A program made the translations under genes and the position numbers. Positions 18,088 to 27,603 of a stretch of DNA of 64,000 nucleotides are shown here, piece by piece. The stretch is from Cytophagaceae bacterium. GTDB lineage: Bacteria > Bacteroidota > Bacteroidia > Cytophagales > Spirosomataceae. The notes under the pieces are model-generated. The model saw only the letters and a list, made by a program, of their open reading frames with translations. It was not told the origin of the DNA and did no database searches. Position 1 is the stretch's first letter. Each line of letters begins with the position of its first letter. The stretch covers positions 62,001 through 126,000 of the forward strand of contig JAIXOL010000042.1 in the NCBI GenBank assembly GCA_027486845.1, written 5' to 3'.

Positions 18088-19005
18088 ATGAACAGACGAA
18101 ATTTTATCGCAACCACCCTAACTGGTACTATTTTAGCAAAATCTGATTATCTTTTTGCCAAACCAATTTCCAGCCCTTCAATCAGTGTTTTTTCAAAGAC
18201 ACTTCATTGGATTGAAGATTACCAAATTTTGGCCAATACTATCGCCGAAATGGGCTTTGATGGTATTGATCTAACGGTACGTCCCGACGGTCATGTACTA
18301 CCCGAAAAAGTCGAAACTGATTTGCCAAAAATTATTCAAGCAGCAAAAAAAGCAAACATCAAAATTTCGATGATGACCACCAGCATCTTGCAAGCTGATG
18401 CCCTGTCGGAAAGAGTGTTGAAAACTGCTAGTGGCTTGGGCGTTGAACATTATCGCATGGGTTGGTATCACCTCGACATGCAAAAAGACATTATGCAGCA
18501 AGTAGATACTTTTGGCCAACAAATGAAAGGTTTAGATGCCTTTAATAAGAAATATAAAATTTCGGGCGAATACCAAAATCATGGTGGACAAAACCTTGGA
18601 GCGGCCGTTTGGGATTTGTTTCCGATTTTTAAAAGCATCAATTCTCCGCTAACTGGTTGCCAATACGACGTCAACCATGCTACTGCCGAAAGTGGACCTA
18701 ACTGGGAAACAGGATTTAGACTTATTGCACCTTACATAAAATCATTAGCCATCAAAGACTTCAAATACATTTTGCAAGATGGTAAACTCAAAAAAGTTGG
18801 TTGTCCGCTAGGAGAAGGTATTGTTGATTGGAAAAAATTCTTGGCCTTAGTAAAACAATATAACATCAACGTACCGATTACTATGCACTTTGAATATGAT
18901 TTAGGCGGAGCTGAAAACGGCCTAAGAACTATTAAAATGGACAAAAAAGAGATTTTTTCAGCTATGAAAAAAGATTTAGCATTGCTAAAAACATGGCTGG
19001 CCTAA
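18088..19005 (+). CDS. Exported TIM-barrel sugar isomerase/epimerase
   Basis: The 305-aa protein starts with a Tat-like signal (MNRRNFIATTLTGTILA) and then an AP-endonuclease-2 type TIM barrel: a first strand ending EMGFDGIDLTVRPDGHVLPE (about 51-70), YQNHGG in the middle (with N and H), the metal-binding CQYDVNHA block (about 192-199) and GEGIVDWKKF near 250. This family isomerises or cleaves sugar derivatives and often appears with Gfo/Idh/MocA enzymes in keto-sugar pathways. Such an oxidoreductase lies downstream at 25061. Exact substrate unknown. Confidence 0.85.
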   Translation: MNRRNFIATTLTGTILAKSDYLFAKPISSPSISVFSKTLHWIEDYQILANTIAEMGFDGIDLTVRPDGHVLPEKVETDLPKIIQAAKKANIKISMMTTSILQADALSERVLKTASGLGVEHYRMGWYHLDMQKDIMQQVDTFGQQMKGLDAFNKKYKISGEYQNHGGQNLGAAVWDLFPIFKSINSPLTGCQYDVNHATAESGPNWETGFRLIAPYIKSLAIKDFKYILQDGKLKKVGCPLGEGIVDWKKFLALVKQYNINVPITMHFEYDLGGAENGLRTIKMDKKEIFSAMKKDLALLKTWLA

Positions 19006-19095
19006 CACAACCGCGACGGCAGTTCGATTTTTAAATTGTGCTTTCTCGAATTTTAGAAAGGTTATAAACCTGTTCTACAACCTTATATTATCAAA

Positions 19096-20541
19096 ATGAT
19101 TAAAATTGATTACAACCTTCAACCCACCGATTTAAACTCAAAACTAAAAAAATTTTGGGAGCTTTCAGGACAAAAAATCCAATCTATTGAACAGAATTAT
19201 GATGTTTCAAAAGGTTCGCCAGTTTTTACCAATAACGGCGAATACACCACTCGTGGTTGGACAGAATGGACACAAGGATTCCAATATGGCTCCGCGATTT
19301 TGCAATTCGATGCAACTGGAGAGCAAGAATTCCTTGAAATTGGACGAAAGAACACGCTCAAGGTGATGGCTCCGCACGTAAGCCACATTGGCGTTCATGA
19401 TCATGGCTTTAATAATGTAAGCACTTACGGCAATTTGCTACGCTTGATGCGTGAAGGTAAAATAGCTTTTAACGAATGGGAGAAAAACTTCTACGAATTG
19501 GCTCTTAAAATTTCGGGGGCAGTGCAAGCGAGCAGATGGACTTCGTTGACTTCGACTCCGCTCAGTCAACAAAATGAAACGTCGGTGGCTGAGCGTAGTC
19601 GAAGCCAGCGAAGTGCCGGCTATATTCACTCATTCAATGGAGCTCATTCGCTTTTTGTTGATACTATCCGTTCGTGTCGTGCTTTAGTGTTGAGCCATCG
19701 TTTAGGCCACGTTTTTCAAGGCGAAGGTGATGTGAAAATCAATATGCTTGATAGAGCATTACAGCATATCAAAGCCACCGCCGATTATTCAGTTTTTTAT
19801 GGCGAAGGACGAGATTCTTATGATATTTGGGGCCGAACAGCTCACGAAAGTGTTTTCAACGTAAAAGATGGAAATTTCCGTTGTCCAAACTCGCAACAAG
19901 GCTACACAGGTTTCTCAACTTGGACTCGTGGCTTGGCTTGGGCGATGTGTGGTTTTCCTGAAGAATTGGAATTTTTAGAAACCCTCGAAGATACCGAACT
20001 CGAAGCCTACGGTGGCCGAGCAAGCATAGAAAAATATATGCTGAAAGCTGCTCAAGCTACTTGCGATTTTTATATCGAACATACACCAATCGACGGTATT
20101 CCCTACTGGGATACTGGAGCTCCGAACTTGCATAAATTAGGTGATTATCTTAACGAAAAAGCCAATCCTTACAATGATTTTGAGCCAGTTGATGCTTCGG
20201 CAGCGGCTATCGGTTCACAGGGCTTACTGCGTTTAGGCAGATATTTAATGAGAAAAGGCGACACCGAAACTGGCCGAAAATATTGGCAAGCAGGACTAAC
20301 AGTGTTAAATTCACTTTTAGAAGAGCCTTATTTGAGTACAAACGAAAATCATCAAGGCTTACTACTGCATTCGATTTATCACCAACCAAACGGCTGGGAT
20401 TATGTTCCCGAAGGTAGCAAAATTGCCAACGGAGAATCGAGTATGTGGGGCGATTATCATTTTAGAGAAGTAGCTCTTTATGTGCAAAAACTCATCAATC
20501 AAGAGCCTTATTATGCTTTTTATAATTGTTTAGAAAAATGA
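19096..20541 (+). CDS. GH88-type unsaturated glucuronyl hydrolase with repeat insertion
   Basis: GH88 enzymes hydrate the double bond of unsaturated uronate ends released by polysaccharide lyases. The 481-aa protein has an (alpha/alpha)6 layout and both expected catalytic Asp residues, D102 in GVHDHGFNN and D189 in SLFVDTIRS. There is no signal peptide. Residues about 149-174 (TSLTSTPLSQQ...AERSRSQRSA) look foreign: they are encoded by an in-frame palindromic repeat (19538-19616) lying just before the GYIHSFNG motif and 15 residues from D189. Whether the enzyme still works is open. GH105 is a close alternative family. Confidence 0.85.
   Translation: MIKIDYNLQPTDLNSKLKKFWELSGQKIQSIEQNYDVSKGSPVFTNNGEYTTRGWTEWTQGFQYGSAILQFDATGEQEFLEIGRKNTLKVMAPHVSHIGVHDHGFNNVSTYGNLLRLMREGKIAFNEWEKNFYELALKISGAVQASRWTSLTSTPLSQQNETSVAERSRSQRSAGYIHSFNGAHSLFVDTIRSCRALVLSHRLGHVFQGEGDVKINMLDRALQHIKATADYSVFYGEGRDSYDIWGRTAHESVFNVKDGNFRCPNSQQGYTGFSTWTRGLAWAMCGFPEELEFLETLEDTELEAYGGRASIEKYMLKAAQATCDFYIEHTPIDGIPYWDTGAPNLHKLGDYLNEKANPYNDFEPVDASAAAIGSQGLLRLGRYLMRKGDTETGRKYWQAGLTVLNSLLEEPYLSTNENHQGLLLHSIYHQPNGWDYVPEGSKIANGESSMWGDYHFREVALYVQKLINQEPYYAFYNCLEK
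19538..19616. repeat. Palindromic interspersed repeat inside the GH88 gene
   Basis: Imperfect palindrome of about 79 bp. The inner arms CTTCGACTCCGCTCAG and CTGAGCGTAGTCGAAG pair over 16 bp with one mismatch; the outer arms GGACTTCG and CGAAGTGCC extend it. It is clearly more GC-rich than its surroundings and has the form of the REP-like repeats common between genes in Bacteroidota. Here it lies in frame within a coding region. Confidence 0.8.
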
Positions 20542-20546
20542 TATAC

Positions 20547-20640
20547 ATAACCACGGAGTTTCACAAAGTTCACCACAGAGTAGCACAGAGCTTATACTTC
20601 GTGAAACTTTGTGTCAAAACTCAGTGTAACTTCGTGGTTA
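20547..20640. repeat. Intergenic imperfect palindromic repeat (ACCACGGAGTT family)
   Basis: The interval from TAACCACGGAGTTTCACAAAG to its mirror ending CTTCGTGGTTA forms an imperfect inverted repeat with arms of about 42 bp, containing short CACAGAG direct repeats. It fills almost the whole gap between the GH88 and flavin-oxidoreductase genes and looks like a dispersed intergenic repeat. Confidence 0.75.
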
Positions 20641-20654
20641 AAATAAAATAAAAG

Positions 20655-22106
20655 ATGGCAGAAAAATTTAAACCAAAATATACCAGAGTAGCCCAACTCA
20701 AAACCGCTATAGATTTAAAAAATTATCTTTCGACAAGTAATGTAGCACTTGAATTTGATGATGAATTAATCACGGGTGAAGCATCGCCTTTCAGAAAAAA
20801 TATCACCCTAAAATCAGGCAAAAAAATTGGTAATGCACTCTCAATTTTACCAATGGAAGGCTGGGACGGCACAGCCGATGGCCGGCCAAGTGATTTAACA
20901 AAACACCGTTGGGAAAACTTTGCCATCAGCGGAGCAAAACTCTTATGGGGCTGCGAGGCGGTGGCGGTTTCGCATGAAGGACGAGCAAATCCTCGTCAAT
21001 TGGTTATGAATGAAGCTAATTTTTCAGAATACGAAAATCTTTACAAACTTGTTATTGATAAACACACTGAAAAATTTGGCTCGGCCGATGATTTATTGGT
21101 CGGACTTCAACTCACACATTCTGGGCGTTTTTGTAAACCTAACGATAATACCAAGTTTGAGTCCAAAATTTTATATAATCATCCAAAACTCGACAAGAAA
21201 TTCCATCTAAGTGAAAACCATCCTTTGATGACCGATGATGAGATTGATACTTTGGTGGAAAACTTCGTAAAAGCAGCAGTTTTGGCTCAAAAAGCAGGTT
21301 TTCATTTTGTTGATATTAAGCATTGTCATGGTTATTTAGGACATGAATTTTTGAGTGCCTACGACCGTGAAGGGAAATATGGTGGAAGTTTCGAGAATCG
21401 CACTCGTTTTTTAAGAAATATTGTTGAAGGCATTAAAAAAGCTGCCCCAGGTTTAGAAATGGGAATCCGCCTAAGTGCTATTGATTTTGTGCCGTTCAAA
21501 AAAAGTGCAACTGGCGAGGGTGAACCAGATTTAACGCCAAATCAAGCATATAAATATGCTTTTGGCTGTGATGATTCAGGAATAAATATTGATTTGGAAG
21601 AACCAAAAGCATTTTTAGAATTGGCTCAAAGCTTGGGCATTCAGTTGATTTGTGTAACGCTTTCGAGTCCATATTATAACCCTCATGTTACACGCCCTGC
21701 CCTCTTTCCACCATCAGATGGCTATCAGCCACCCGAAGAACCTTTGGAAGGTGTAGCACGTATGATTGATGTTGCCGAAGGACTGAAAAGAGCATTTCCT
21801 GAAATGATTATTGTGGGTTCGGGATATTCTTATTTACAAGAATGGCTACCAAACGTGGCTCATAATGTATTGAGAAATGGCAAAGCCGACTTCATAGGCT
21901 TCGGTCGCATGGTGCTTTCGTACCCAACTATGCCCGATGATATGCTAAATGACCGCCCAACCCAACGAAAATTATTGTGCCGTACTTTCTCCGATTGCAC
22001 AACCGCCCCACGTAATGGTTTGTACTCTGGGTGTTTTCCTCTCGACCCAATTTATAAAAACCATCCACACGCCGAACTACTCAAAACCATTAAAGACGGA
22101 ATATGA
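20655..22106 (+). CDS. NADH:flavin oxidoreductase (old yellow enzyme family)
   Basis: The 483-aa protein is an FMN-binding TIM barrel of the OYE/2,4-dienoyl-CoA reductase kind but without the C-terminal FAD domain. Seen are ILPMEGWDGTADGRP near the start, GLQLTHSGRF (strand with the His), the catalytic region VDIKHCHGYLGHEFLSAYDREGKYGGSFENRTRF, and the FMN phosphate loop IVGSGYSYLQ...GFGRMVLSYP. It ends with Cys residues (CRTFSDCTTAPRNGLYSGCFPLD) that could hold a cluster or metal. Its stop overlaps the next gene by 4 nt (ATGA), so the pair is coupled and probably acts on one substrate. Confidence 0.88.
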   Translation: MAEKFKPKYTRVAQLKTAIDLKNYLSTSNVALEFDDELITGEASPFRKNITLKSGKKIGNALSILPMEGWDGTADGRPSDLTKHRWENFAISGAKLLWGCEAVAVSHEGRANPRQLVMNEANFSEYENLYKLVIDKHTEKFGSADDLLVGLQLTHSGRFCKPNDNTKFESKILYNHPKLDKKFHLSENHPLMTDDEIDTLVENFVKAAVLAQKAGFHFVDIKHCHGYLGHEFLSAYDREGKYGGSFENRTRFLRNIVEGIKKAAPGLEMGIRLSAIDFVPFKKSATGEGEPDLTPNQAYKYAFGCDDSGINIDLEEPKAFLELAQSLGIQLICVTLSSPYYNPHVTRPALFPPSDGYQPPEEPLEGVARMIDVAEGLKRAFPEMIIVGSGYSYLQEWLPNVAHNVLRNGKADFIGFGRMVLSYPTMPDDMLNDRPTQRKLLCRTFSDCTTAPRNGLYSGCFPLDPIYKNHPHAELLKTIKDGI

Positions 22107-22873
22107 AAAAAGTAGCGTTCGTAACAGGTGGAAGCCGTGGAATAGGCTTAGGAATTGCCCAACATTTAGCCCAAAATGGCTTCAATTTGGCAATTAATGG
22201 CATGAGAAATGAAGAGTTTGTCAATGAAACCCTAACAGCTTTAAGGCTTTTAGGAGCAGAAGTTATCTATTGTCAAGGCGATATTGCTTCGAAGGAAGCA
22301 CGCAATCAAATGCTTGATAAAATCAAAACTCATTTCGGGAGATTAGATGTTTTGGTAAATAATGCTGGTGTTGCACCGAAAGAACGAAATGATATTTTGG
22401 CAGCTACCGAAGAAAGTTTCGATTATGTGGTTTCAACAAACTTGAAAGGAACTTACTTTTTAACCCAAGCCGCCGCCAATTGGATGATTGAGCAGAAAAG
22501 CAGTATTACCGGTTTTACAGGAAGTATCATTACAATTTCCTCTATTTCGGCCACGGTTGCGTCGGTCAATCGAGGGGAATATTGTGTATCGAAAGCAGGT
22601 TTGGGTATGATGACTCAGCTTTTTGCGACAAGACTCGGTGAGTTTAATATCCCTGTTTACGAGGTAAGGCCAGGCGTAATAAAAACCGACATGACCGAAG
22701 GTGTAACAGCTAAATACGATAAGCTCATTGCTGAGGGTCTCACGGTTCAAAACCGTTGGGGATTTCCAGAAGATATTGGCAAAGCCGTTGCGGCAATCGC
22801 TAAAGGAGATTTCCCCTACTCTACAGGTCAGGTTTTTATGATTGATGGAGGTTTGACGATAAGTAGATTATAA
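22103..22873 (+). CDS. Short-chain dehydrogenase/reductase
   Basis: A 256-aa classical SDR. The NAD(P) motif TGGSRGIGLGIA (8-19), the NNAGVAP motif (about 89-95), the catalytic Ser in ITISSISA and the Y-x-x-x-K of EYCVSKAG are present, followed by the VRPGVIKTDMT loop. It resembles FabG but is translationally coupled to the OYE-type reductase upstream, so it more likely reduces or oxidises a sugar or a carbonyl in the same catabolic pathway. Confidence 0.9.
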   Translation: MKKVAFVTGGSRGIGLGIAQHLAQNGFNLAINGMRNEEFVNETLTALRLLGAEVIYCQGDIASKEARNQMLDKIKTHFGRLDVLVNNAGVAPKERNDILAATEESFDYVVSTNLKGTYFLTQAAANWMIEQKSSITGFTGSIITISSISATVASVNRGEYCVSKAGLGMMTQLFATRLGEFNIPVYEVRPGVIKTDMTEGVTAKYDKLIAEGLTVQNRWGFPEDIGKAVAAIAKGDFPYSTGQVFMIDGGLTISRL

Positions 22874-22888
22874 AATCCCAAAGGGATT
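22874..22888. repeat. Short perfect palindrome after the SDR gene
   Basis: AATCCCAAAGGGATT, a 15-bp perfect palindrome one base after the stop codon. A related string (AAAAGGATTAAAC) occurs near 22969. It is probably a dispersed repeat rather than a terminator, since no T-run follows. Confidence 0.45.
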
Positions 22889-23002
22889 AAACTGTAGCGA
22901 CTGACCTCTCAAACAACTATGAGTTAAAAGAATAGAGTAAATAATTAGAGATGAAATTAAAAACTCTAAAAGGATTAAACAACCAATTATAGGATAGATA
23001 TT

Positions 23003-24724
23003 ATGAAAAACAGCATCTTTTTTTTCTGTTTTCTGCAAATAACGCTATTTTCTTATGCAAAAAAGGGGGAAAAAGTTGTTGTTTTTACTCAACCGAAAGA
23101 TTCGCTTTCTGTTGCAAAAGGTCAGATATTATTTACTCAAAATTGTACTAGTTGTCACCAAATCAAAACAGATGGTATTGGACCTAAATTATCTGGCATT
23201 ACAAGTATCATGTCTCCTGCTTGGGTAAAGAAATTTATCAAAAATTCACAAGATGTAATCTCAGCAGGTGATGAAAGAGCCATACAAGTTTTTCTAAAGT
23301 ATAAAAAGGCAATCATGCCATCTTATAGCTATTTAAATGAAACCGAACTTGATGCTATTATTGATTATTTGGCTACTACAAAACCCATCAAAAGTAACCT
23401 AAAAAAAGATTATGGAGAAGGTCTCAAAAATCCGATTCCTGAACCAATCGAGGTTTCAAATCTTGTTATTGATGTAAAACATTTTTCGCAATTTCCTGTA
23501 TCGAGCGAAAATGGAAAATATCCACTTACTCGTATCACAAAATTTGCACCTCAGCCAGCTACAGGTCAGATTTTTGTAAATGATTTGCGAGGAAAATTGT
23601 ATAAAATGGAGGGCAATACTCCAATTATTTATATGGATTTCGCCCAATTAATGCCTAATTTTATTCATCAACCAGGTTTAGCGTCGGGCTTGGGAAGTTT
23701 TGCATTTCATCCTGATTTTCTCAACAATGGCTTGCTTTACACCACGCATAGTGAAAAAACAGGTTCAGCAAAGGCTGATTTTGCTTATGCTGATTCTATA
23801 AAAGTTTCACTTCAATGGGTACTTACTGAATGGAAAATCGATAATCCTACTTCAGGAATTTTCTCTGGAAAACCTCGTGAAATGATGCGAGTAAATGTTG
23901 TTTCTGTGATTCATGGTGTACAGGAAATTGCATTTAACCCAATGGCAAAAAAAGGCGATGCCGATTATGGACTTTTATATATTGGAATAGGCGATGGCGG
24001 AGCAGCAGAAAATGGTTATGCGTTTTTGACCAACAAAGAAGAGCAAATTTGGGGTAAAATCTTACGCATCGACCCATTGGGCAGAAATAGTAAAAATGGC
24101 AAATATGGTATTCCTGTTAGCAATCCCTACGAAAAATCAGCAAATAAAAAGGCTTTAAAAGAAATATTTGCCAGCGGTTTCCGAAACCCGCACCGAATCA
24201 TGTGGACAAGCAAAGGCGATATGCTAACCGTAAATATCGGCCACGTCAATATCGAATCTTTATACAAAATCGAAGCAGGATTGAACTATGGATGGCCGAT
24301 TAGAGAAGGAAAATTTGTGATTCATACAGACGGCGATATGAATAAAGTTTATCCCCTTCCCGCAAATGACAAAATTTATAACATAACTTACCCCATAGCT
24401 ACTTTCGACCACGATGAAGCAAAAGCCATTACAGGTGGCTACGAATATACCGGAAATTTAGTACCAGCACTAAAAGGCAAATATTTATTCGGGGATATTC
24501 CTTCGGGAAGATTGTTTTATTTAGATGTAGCAGACCTTAAACAAGAGCAAACTGCAAAAATAAAAGAATGGCAACTCACGCTCAATGGCAAGCCTGAAAC
24601 CCTAAGGAATTTGTGTGGAAATGACAGAATTGACTTGCACTTTGGCATTGATACACAAGGTGAAATGTATGTCATGACCAAAGCCGATGGAAGAATTTAT
24701 CAAATTATTGGAGCCAAAGAATAG
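23003..24724 (+). CDS. Cytochrome c / sorbosone-dehydrogenase fusion (PQQ-type sugar dehydrogenase)
   Basis: The 573-aa exported protein has a signal peptide (1-20), then a cytochrome c domain with haem motif CTSCH (48-52) and a probable Met ligand in AIMPSYSYL, then a beta-propeller of the soluble glucose/sorbosone dehydrogenase family from about residue 150. Propeller signatures are LGSFAFHPDF, LLYIGIGDGG, GKILRIDPLG and ASGFRNPHRI. The propeller would oxidise a sugar with PQQ and pass electrons to the attached haem in the periplasm. Substrate unknown. Confidence 0.88.
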   Translation: MKNSIFFFCFLQITLFSYAKKGEKVVVFTQPKDSLSVAKGQILFTQNCTSCHQIKTDGIGPKLSGITSIMSPAWVKKFIKNSQDVISAGDERAIQVFLKYKKAIMPSYSYLNETELDAIIDYLATTKPIKSNLKKDYGEGLKNPIPEPIEVSNLVIDVKHFSQFPVSSENGKYPLTRITKFAPQPATGQIFVNDLRGKLYKMEGNTPIIYMDFAQLMPNFIHQPGLASGLGSFAFHPDFLNNGLLYTTHSEKTGSAKADFAYADSIKVSLQWVLTEWKIDNPTSGIFSGKPREMMRVNVVSVIHGVQEIAFNPMAKKGDADYGLLYIGIGDGGAAENGYAFLTNKEEQIWGKILRIDPLGRNSKNGKYGIPVSNPYEKSANKKALKEIFASGFRNPHRIMWTSKGDMLTVNIGHVNIESLYKIEAGLNYGWPIREGKFVIHTDGDMNKVYPLPANDKIYNITYPIATFDHDEAKAITGGYEYTGNLVPALKGKYLFGDIPSGRLFYLDVADLKQEQTAKIKEWQLTLNGKPETLRNLCGNDRIDLHFGIDTQGEMYVMTKADGRIYQIIGAKE

Positions 24725-25060
24725 CACAAATTATCAACTTATACAAAAGCATAAAGTTTTTGTATCTATCAATTTATTTTTAAGTCAAACATAATAAACA
24801 CAAATCATTTTAATTAGGCCCTTTTTTACATACGCTAGGTTAAATCAAGCCTTTTTGGCTTCAGAATTGAACTAAAACTTCTCGGCAAGCATTACTGGAA
24901 TTTCTTTCATCGTCATGGCCTAAAACGAGTTGTTTAAGTTGAACGTGGTTAATATTTAAGGAAGCGTATATTTTAATTCAAGTTGGTTATAATCTTAAGA
25001 ACAAGTTAGATAACTATTTTACCATAATCTCTATTCAACCTCAAACTATTCAGCAAAAAA
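24725..25060. other. Gene-free stretch before the Gfo/Idh/MocA gene
   Basis: No coding frame is convincing in these 336 bp. A weak 8-bp hairpin (24741-24748 with 24758-24765, ATACAAAA) just after the stop may end the upstream transcript, and a small AAGCC/GGCTT hairpin lies near 24850. The rest is AT-rich and should contain the promoter of the next gene. Confidence 0.5.
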
Positions 25061-26359
25061 ATGAAAAAATTTACTCGCCGAGATATTCTCAAGGCAACAG
25101 TCCCGAGTTCGCTTGCCATGATGGCTATTCCGACCATCATCCCATCCACTGCTTTTGGTGCAAACGACCGAATGCGAGTGGCAGTTATTGGTATCAATGG
25201 CCGTGGAAAAGACCATATTAAAGGATTTATGTCACTAGATAATGTGGAAGTTGCCACCCTCTGCGATGTAGATAACGTTGTGCTGAAAGCTGGTGCAAAG
25301 GCTTTTGAAGAAAAATACAACAAAAAAGTAAACATTGAAGAAGATTTACGTAAGGTTTATGAAGATAAAAGCATTGATGCCGTGAGCATTGCAACGCCCA
25401 ATCATTGGCACGCTTTGGCGGCAATTTGGGCTTGTCAAGCAGGAAAAGACGTGTATGTGGAAAAACCAGCATGCCATAATTTATTTGAAGGCAGAAAACT
25501 GGTTGAAGCTGCCACCAAATACAATCGAATCGTACAAAACGGTGTACAGTTGCGTAGTTCGGTAGCCATTCAAGAAGCTATCAAACATTTGCGTGAAGGA
25601 CTTATAGGAAAAGTTTATATGGCACGAGGAACAGTCTATAAGTGGCGTCCAGATATTGGCGATTTAGGAAAATCACCAATACCTGAAGGCCTTAATTGGG
25701 ATTTATGGCAAGGCCCAGCCCAAGCGAGAGAATTTAGCAAAAATTACGTGCATTATAACTGGCACTGGTTTTGGGAATATGGCAATGGAGATGTGGGTAA
25801 TCAAGGTATCCACGAAACAGACCTTTGTATGTGGGGTTTAGATGTAGGTTTGCCTGAAACAATTACAGCAGCAGGTGGAAAATACCTTTGGAATGACTGC
25901 AAAGAAACGCCAGAAGTTTTAAGTACGACCTACAATTACCCAAAACAAGGCAAGGTGATTCAAATGGAAGTGCGTCCTTGGATGACAAACAAAGAAGATG
26001 GCGTCGAAGTAGGCAATATTTTTTATGGAGACAAAGGCTACATGGTCATAAATGGCTATAATGATTATAAAACTTATTTAGGTAAGAATCGTGAACCTGG
26101 TCCTGCCCGAAATGCTGGTGGCGACCACTACAAAAACTTTATTGATGCCGTGCGAGCAAAAGATAAATCTCTGCTCAATGGTCCTGTAGAAACGGCTCAT
26201 TTGGCGGCAAGTATTGCCCATTTGGGTAATATTTCTTATCGTTTGGGCAGAACTTTGCACTTCGACCCAACTAAAGAAAGCTTTGTAGGTGATAAAGAAG
26301 CAAATGCTATGCTTACTCGTAAGTATCGTGCACCTTTTGTTGTGCCAGATAAGGTTTAA
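25061..26359 (+). CDS. Exported Gfo/Idh/MocA-family oxidoreductase
   Basis: The 432-aa protein has a twin-arginine signal (KKFTRRDILKATVPSSLAM), a Rossmann NAD domain (VAVIGINGRGKDHIKG, about 41-56), then SIATPNHWHALAAIWACQAGKDVYVEKP with the conserved EKP, and a C-terminal alpha/beta domain with the WHWFWEYGNGDVGNQGIHETDL block that carries the likely catalytic His. Exported members in Bacteroidota act on sugars with tightly bound NAD, including 3-keto-glycoside formation or cleavage; assignment to this pathway is inference supported by the TIM-barrel isomerase and GMC genes in the window. Confidence 0.9.
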   Translation: MKKFTRRDILKATVPSSLAMMAIPTIIPSTAFGANDRMRVAVIGINGRGKDHIKGFMSLDNVEVATLCDVDNVVLKAGAKAFEEKYNKKVNIEEDLRKVYEDKSIDAVSIATPNHWHALAAIWACQAGKDVYVEKPACHNLFEGRKLVEAATKYNRIVQNGVQLRSSVAIQEAIKHLREGLIGKVYMARGTVYKWRPDIGDLGKSPIPEGLNWDLWQGPAQAREFSKNYVHYNWHWFWEYGNGDVGNQGIHETDLCMWGLDVGLPETITAAGGKYLWNDCKETPEVLSTTYNYPKQGKVIQMEVRPWMTNKEDGVEVGNIFYGDKGYMVINGYNDYKTYLGKNREPGPARNAGGDHYKNFIDAVRAKDKSLLNGPVETAHLAASIAHLGNISYRLGRTLHFDPTKESFVGDKEANAMLTRKYRAPFVVPDKV

Positions 26360-26377
26360 AATGGCCTGAATTTTCAT

Positions 26378-26415
26378 AAAAAAGCCCTACAATATTCAAT
26401 TTGTAGGGCTTTTTT
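26378..26415. terminator. Bidirectional terminator between Gfo/Idh/MocA gene and hemE
   Basis: A perfect 15-bp stem (26378-26392 with 26401-26415) with AAAAAAGCCC and GGGCTTTTTT arms and an 8-nt loop lies between convergent genes, giving T-runs on both strands. Confidence 0.9.
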
Positions 26416-26466
26416 AGATTCAATCTTTTACCGCACTGACTAACAGCTTGCAAACCTGTCTTACAA

Positions 26467-27492
26467 TTATATTGTATAATTCTTCACGGTATCAATGAAA
26501 CATTTTACTTTGTCGGGGTCAGTGTCGGGATATACACCGTGACCGAGATTAGCAATGTATTTCTGTCCACCGAAGTTTTTAATCATCTTTTTGGTATGTT
26601 TTTCAATATCTTTGAATGAACCATAAAGCACACATGGGTCGAGATTTCCTTGCAAAGTTTTGTGAGGAATCATGCGGCGAGATTCACTAATATCCATGTT
26701 CCAATCTAAACCGATTACCTCACATTTCAAGTTCGACATTTCCTTTCTTGCAAAAAATGCACCTTTGGCAAATACAGTTACTGGCACTTCGTTGATGGCA
26801 TCACAAATTTGAGCAATGTAAGGCAATGAAAACTTACGGTACTGGTCGGGTGAAAGTATTCCTGCCCAAGAATCAAAAATTTGCACCAAATCAGCACCAT
26901 GTTTGGCTTGAGCTTTTAGGTAAGCGATTGTGGTATCCGTAATTTTTTGAAGCAATAAATGAGCTAATTCTGGCTCAGAATAAAGCATTTTCTTAGCGAT
27001 TGAAAAGGTTTTTGAGCCTTTTCCTTCAACCATATAACAAAAAATAGTAAAAGGAGCTCCGGCAAAACCCAATAATGGCACTCGTCCGTTTAGTTCTTTT
27101 TTTACAATATCAATAGCTTTTAATACATAAGCCAATTCTTTTTCAGGATTGCTTATTCGCAAAGCGTCAATATCTTTTTTATTTTGAATAACTTTCGGAA
27201 AAATCGGACCTTTGGTTTCTACCATTTCGTAAGGTAAACCCATTGCTTCTGGAACAACCAAAATATCCGAAAAAATAATTGCGGCGTCAGTTCCCAAAAT
27301 ATCTACTGGCTGAATCGTTACTTCAGCAGCCAATTCGGGAGTTGTAGCCAATTTTATAAAACTTCCTGCTTTTTCTCTTACAGCACGGTACTCAGGCAAG
27401 ATACGTCCAGCTTGACGCATCATCCAGACAGGTACTCGCTCAACACGTTCGCCCTTGGCGGCACGTAATATTAAATCATTTTGTAACTTCAT
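26467..27492 (-). CDS. hemE: Uroporphyrinogen decarboxylase
   Basis: HemE removes four carboxyl groups from uroporphyrinogen III to give coproporphyrinogen III. The 341-aa protein opens with [15 protein letters not shown] and the signature [21 protein letters not shown], including the active-site RQAGR loop. The [14 protein letters not shown] strand carries the catalytic Asp, and the [16 protein letters not shown] signature follows. I chose ATG 27492; an upstream TTG at 27507 would place the start inside a TATCTTTG element that looks like the promoter itself. Confidence 0.95.
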   Translation of the reverse strand: MKLQNDLILRAAKGERVERVPVWMMRQAGRILPEYRAVREKAGSFIKLATTPELAAEVTIQPVDILGTDAAIIFSDILVVPEAMGLPYEMVETKGPIFPKVIQNKKDIDALRISNPEKELAYVLKAIDIVKKELNGRVPLLGFAGAPFTIFCYMVEGKGSKTFSIAKKMLYSEPELAHLLLQKITDTTIAYLKAQAKHGADLVQIFDSWAGILSPDQYRKFSLPYIAQICDAINEVPVTVFAKGAFFARKEMSNLKCEVIGLDWNMDISESRRMIPHKTLQGNLDPCVLYGSFKDIEKHTKKMIKNFGGQKYIANLGHGVYPDTDPDKVKCFIDTVKNYTI

Positions 27493-27496
27493 TCTA

Positions 27497-27504
27497 CAAA
27501 GATA
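27497..27504 (-). promoter_or_regulatory. Possible -7 element abutting the hemE start
   Basis: TATCTTTG on the minus strand fits TAnnTTTG and ends 4 nt before the hemE ATG. No clear TTTG lies 18-21 nt upstream. If real, the transcript would have almost no leader. Confidence 0.4.
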
Positions 27505-27603
27505 CAATTCAGCCTATTTTATTGCTATTTTTAGTTACGGAATTTTACAGGAAACCGTTTTTGAACGATTGAAAAGATTTATAAAATATCTAAGAAGGGT
27601 CAC

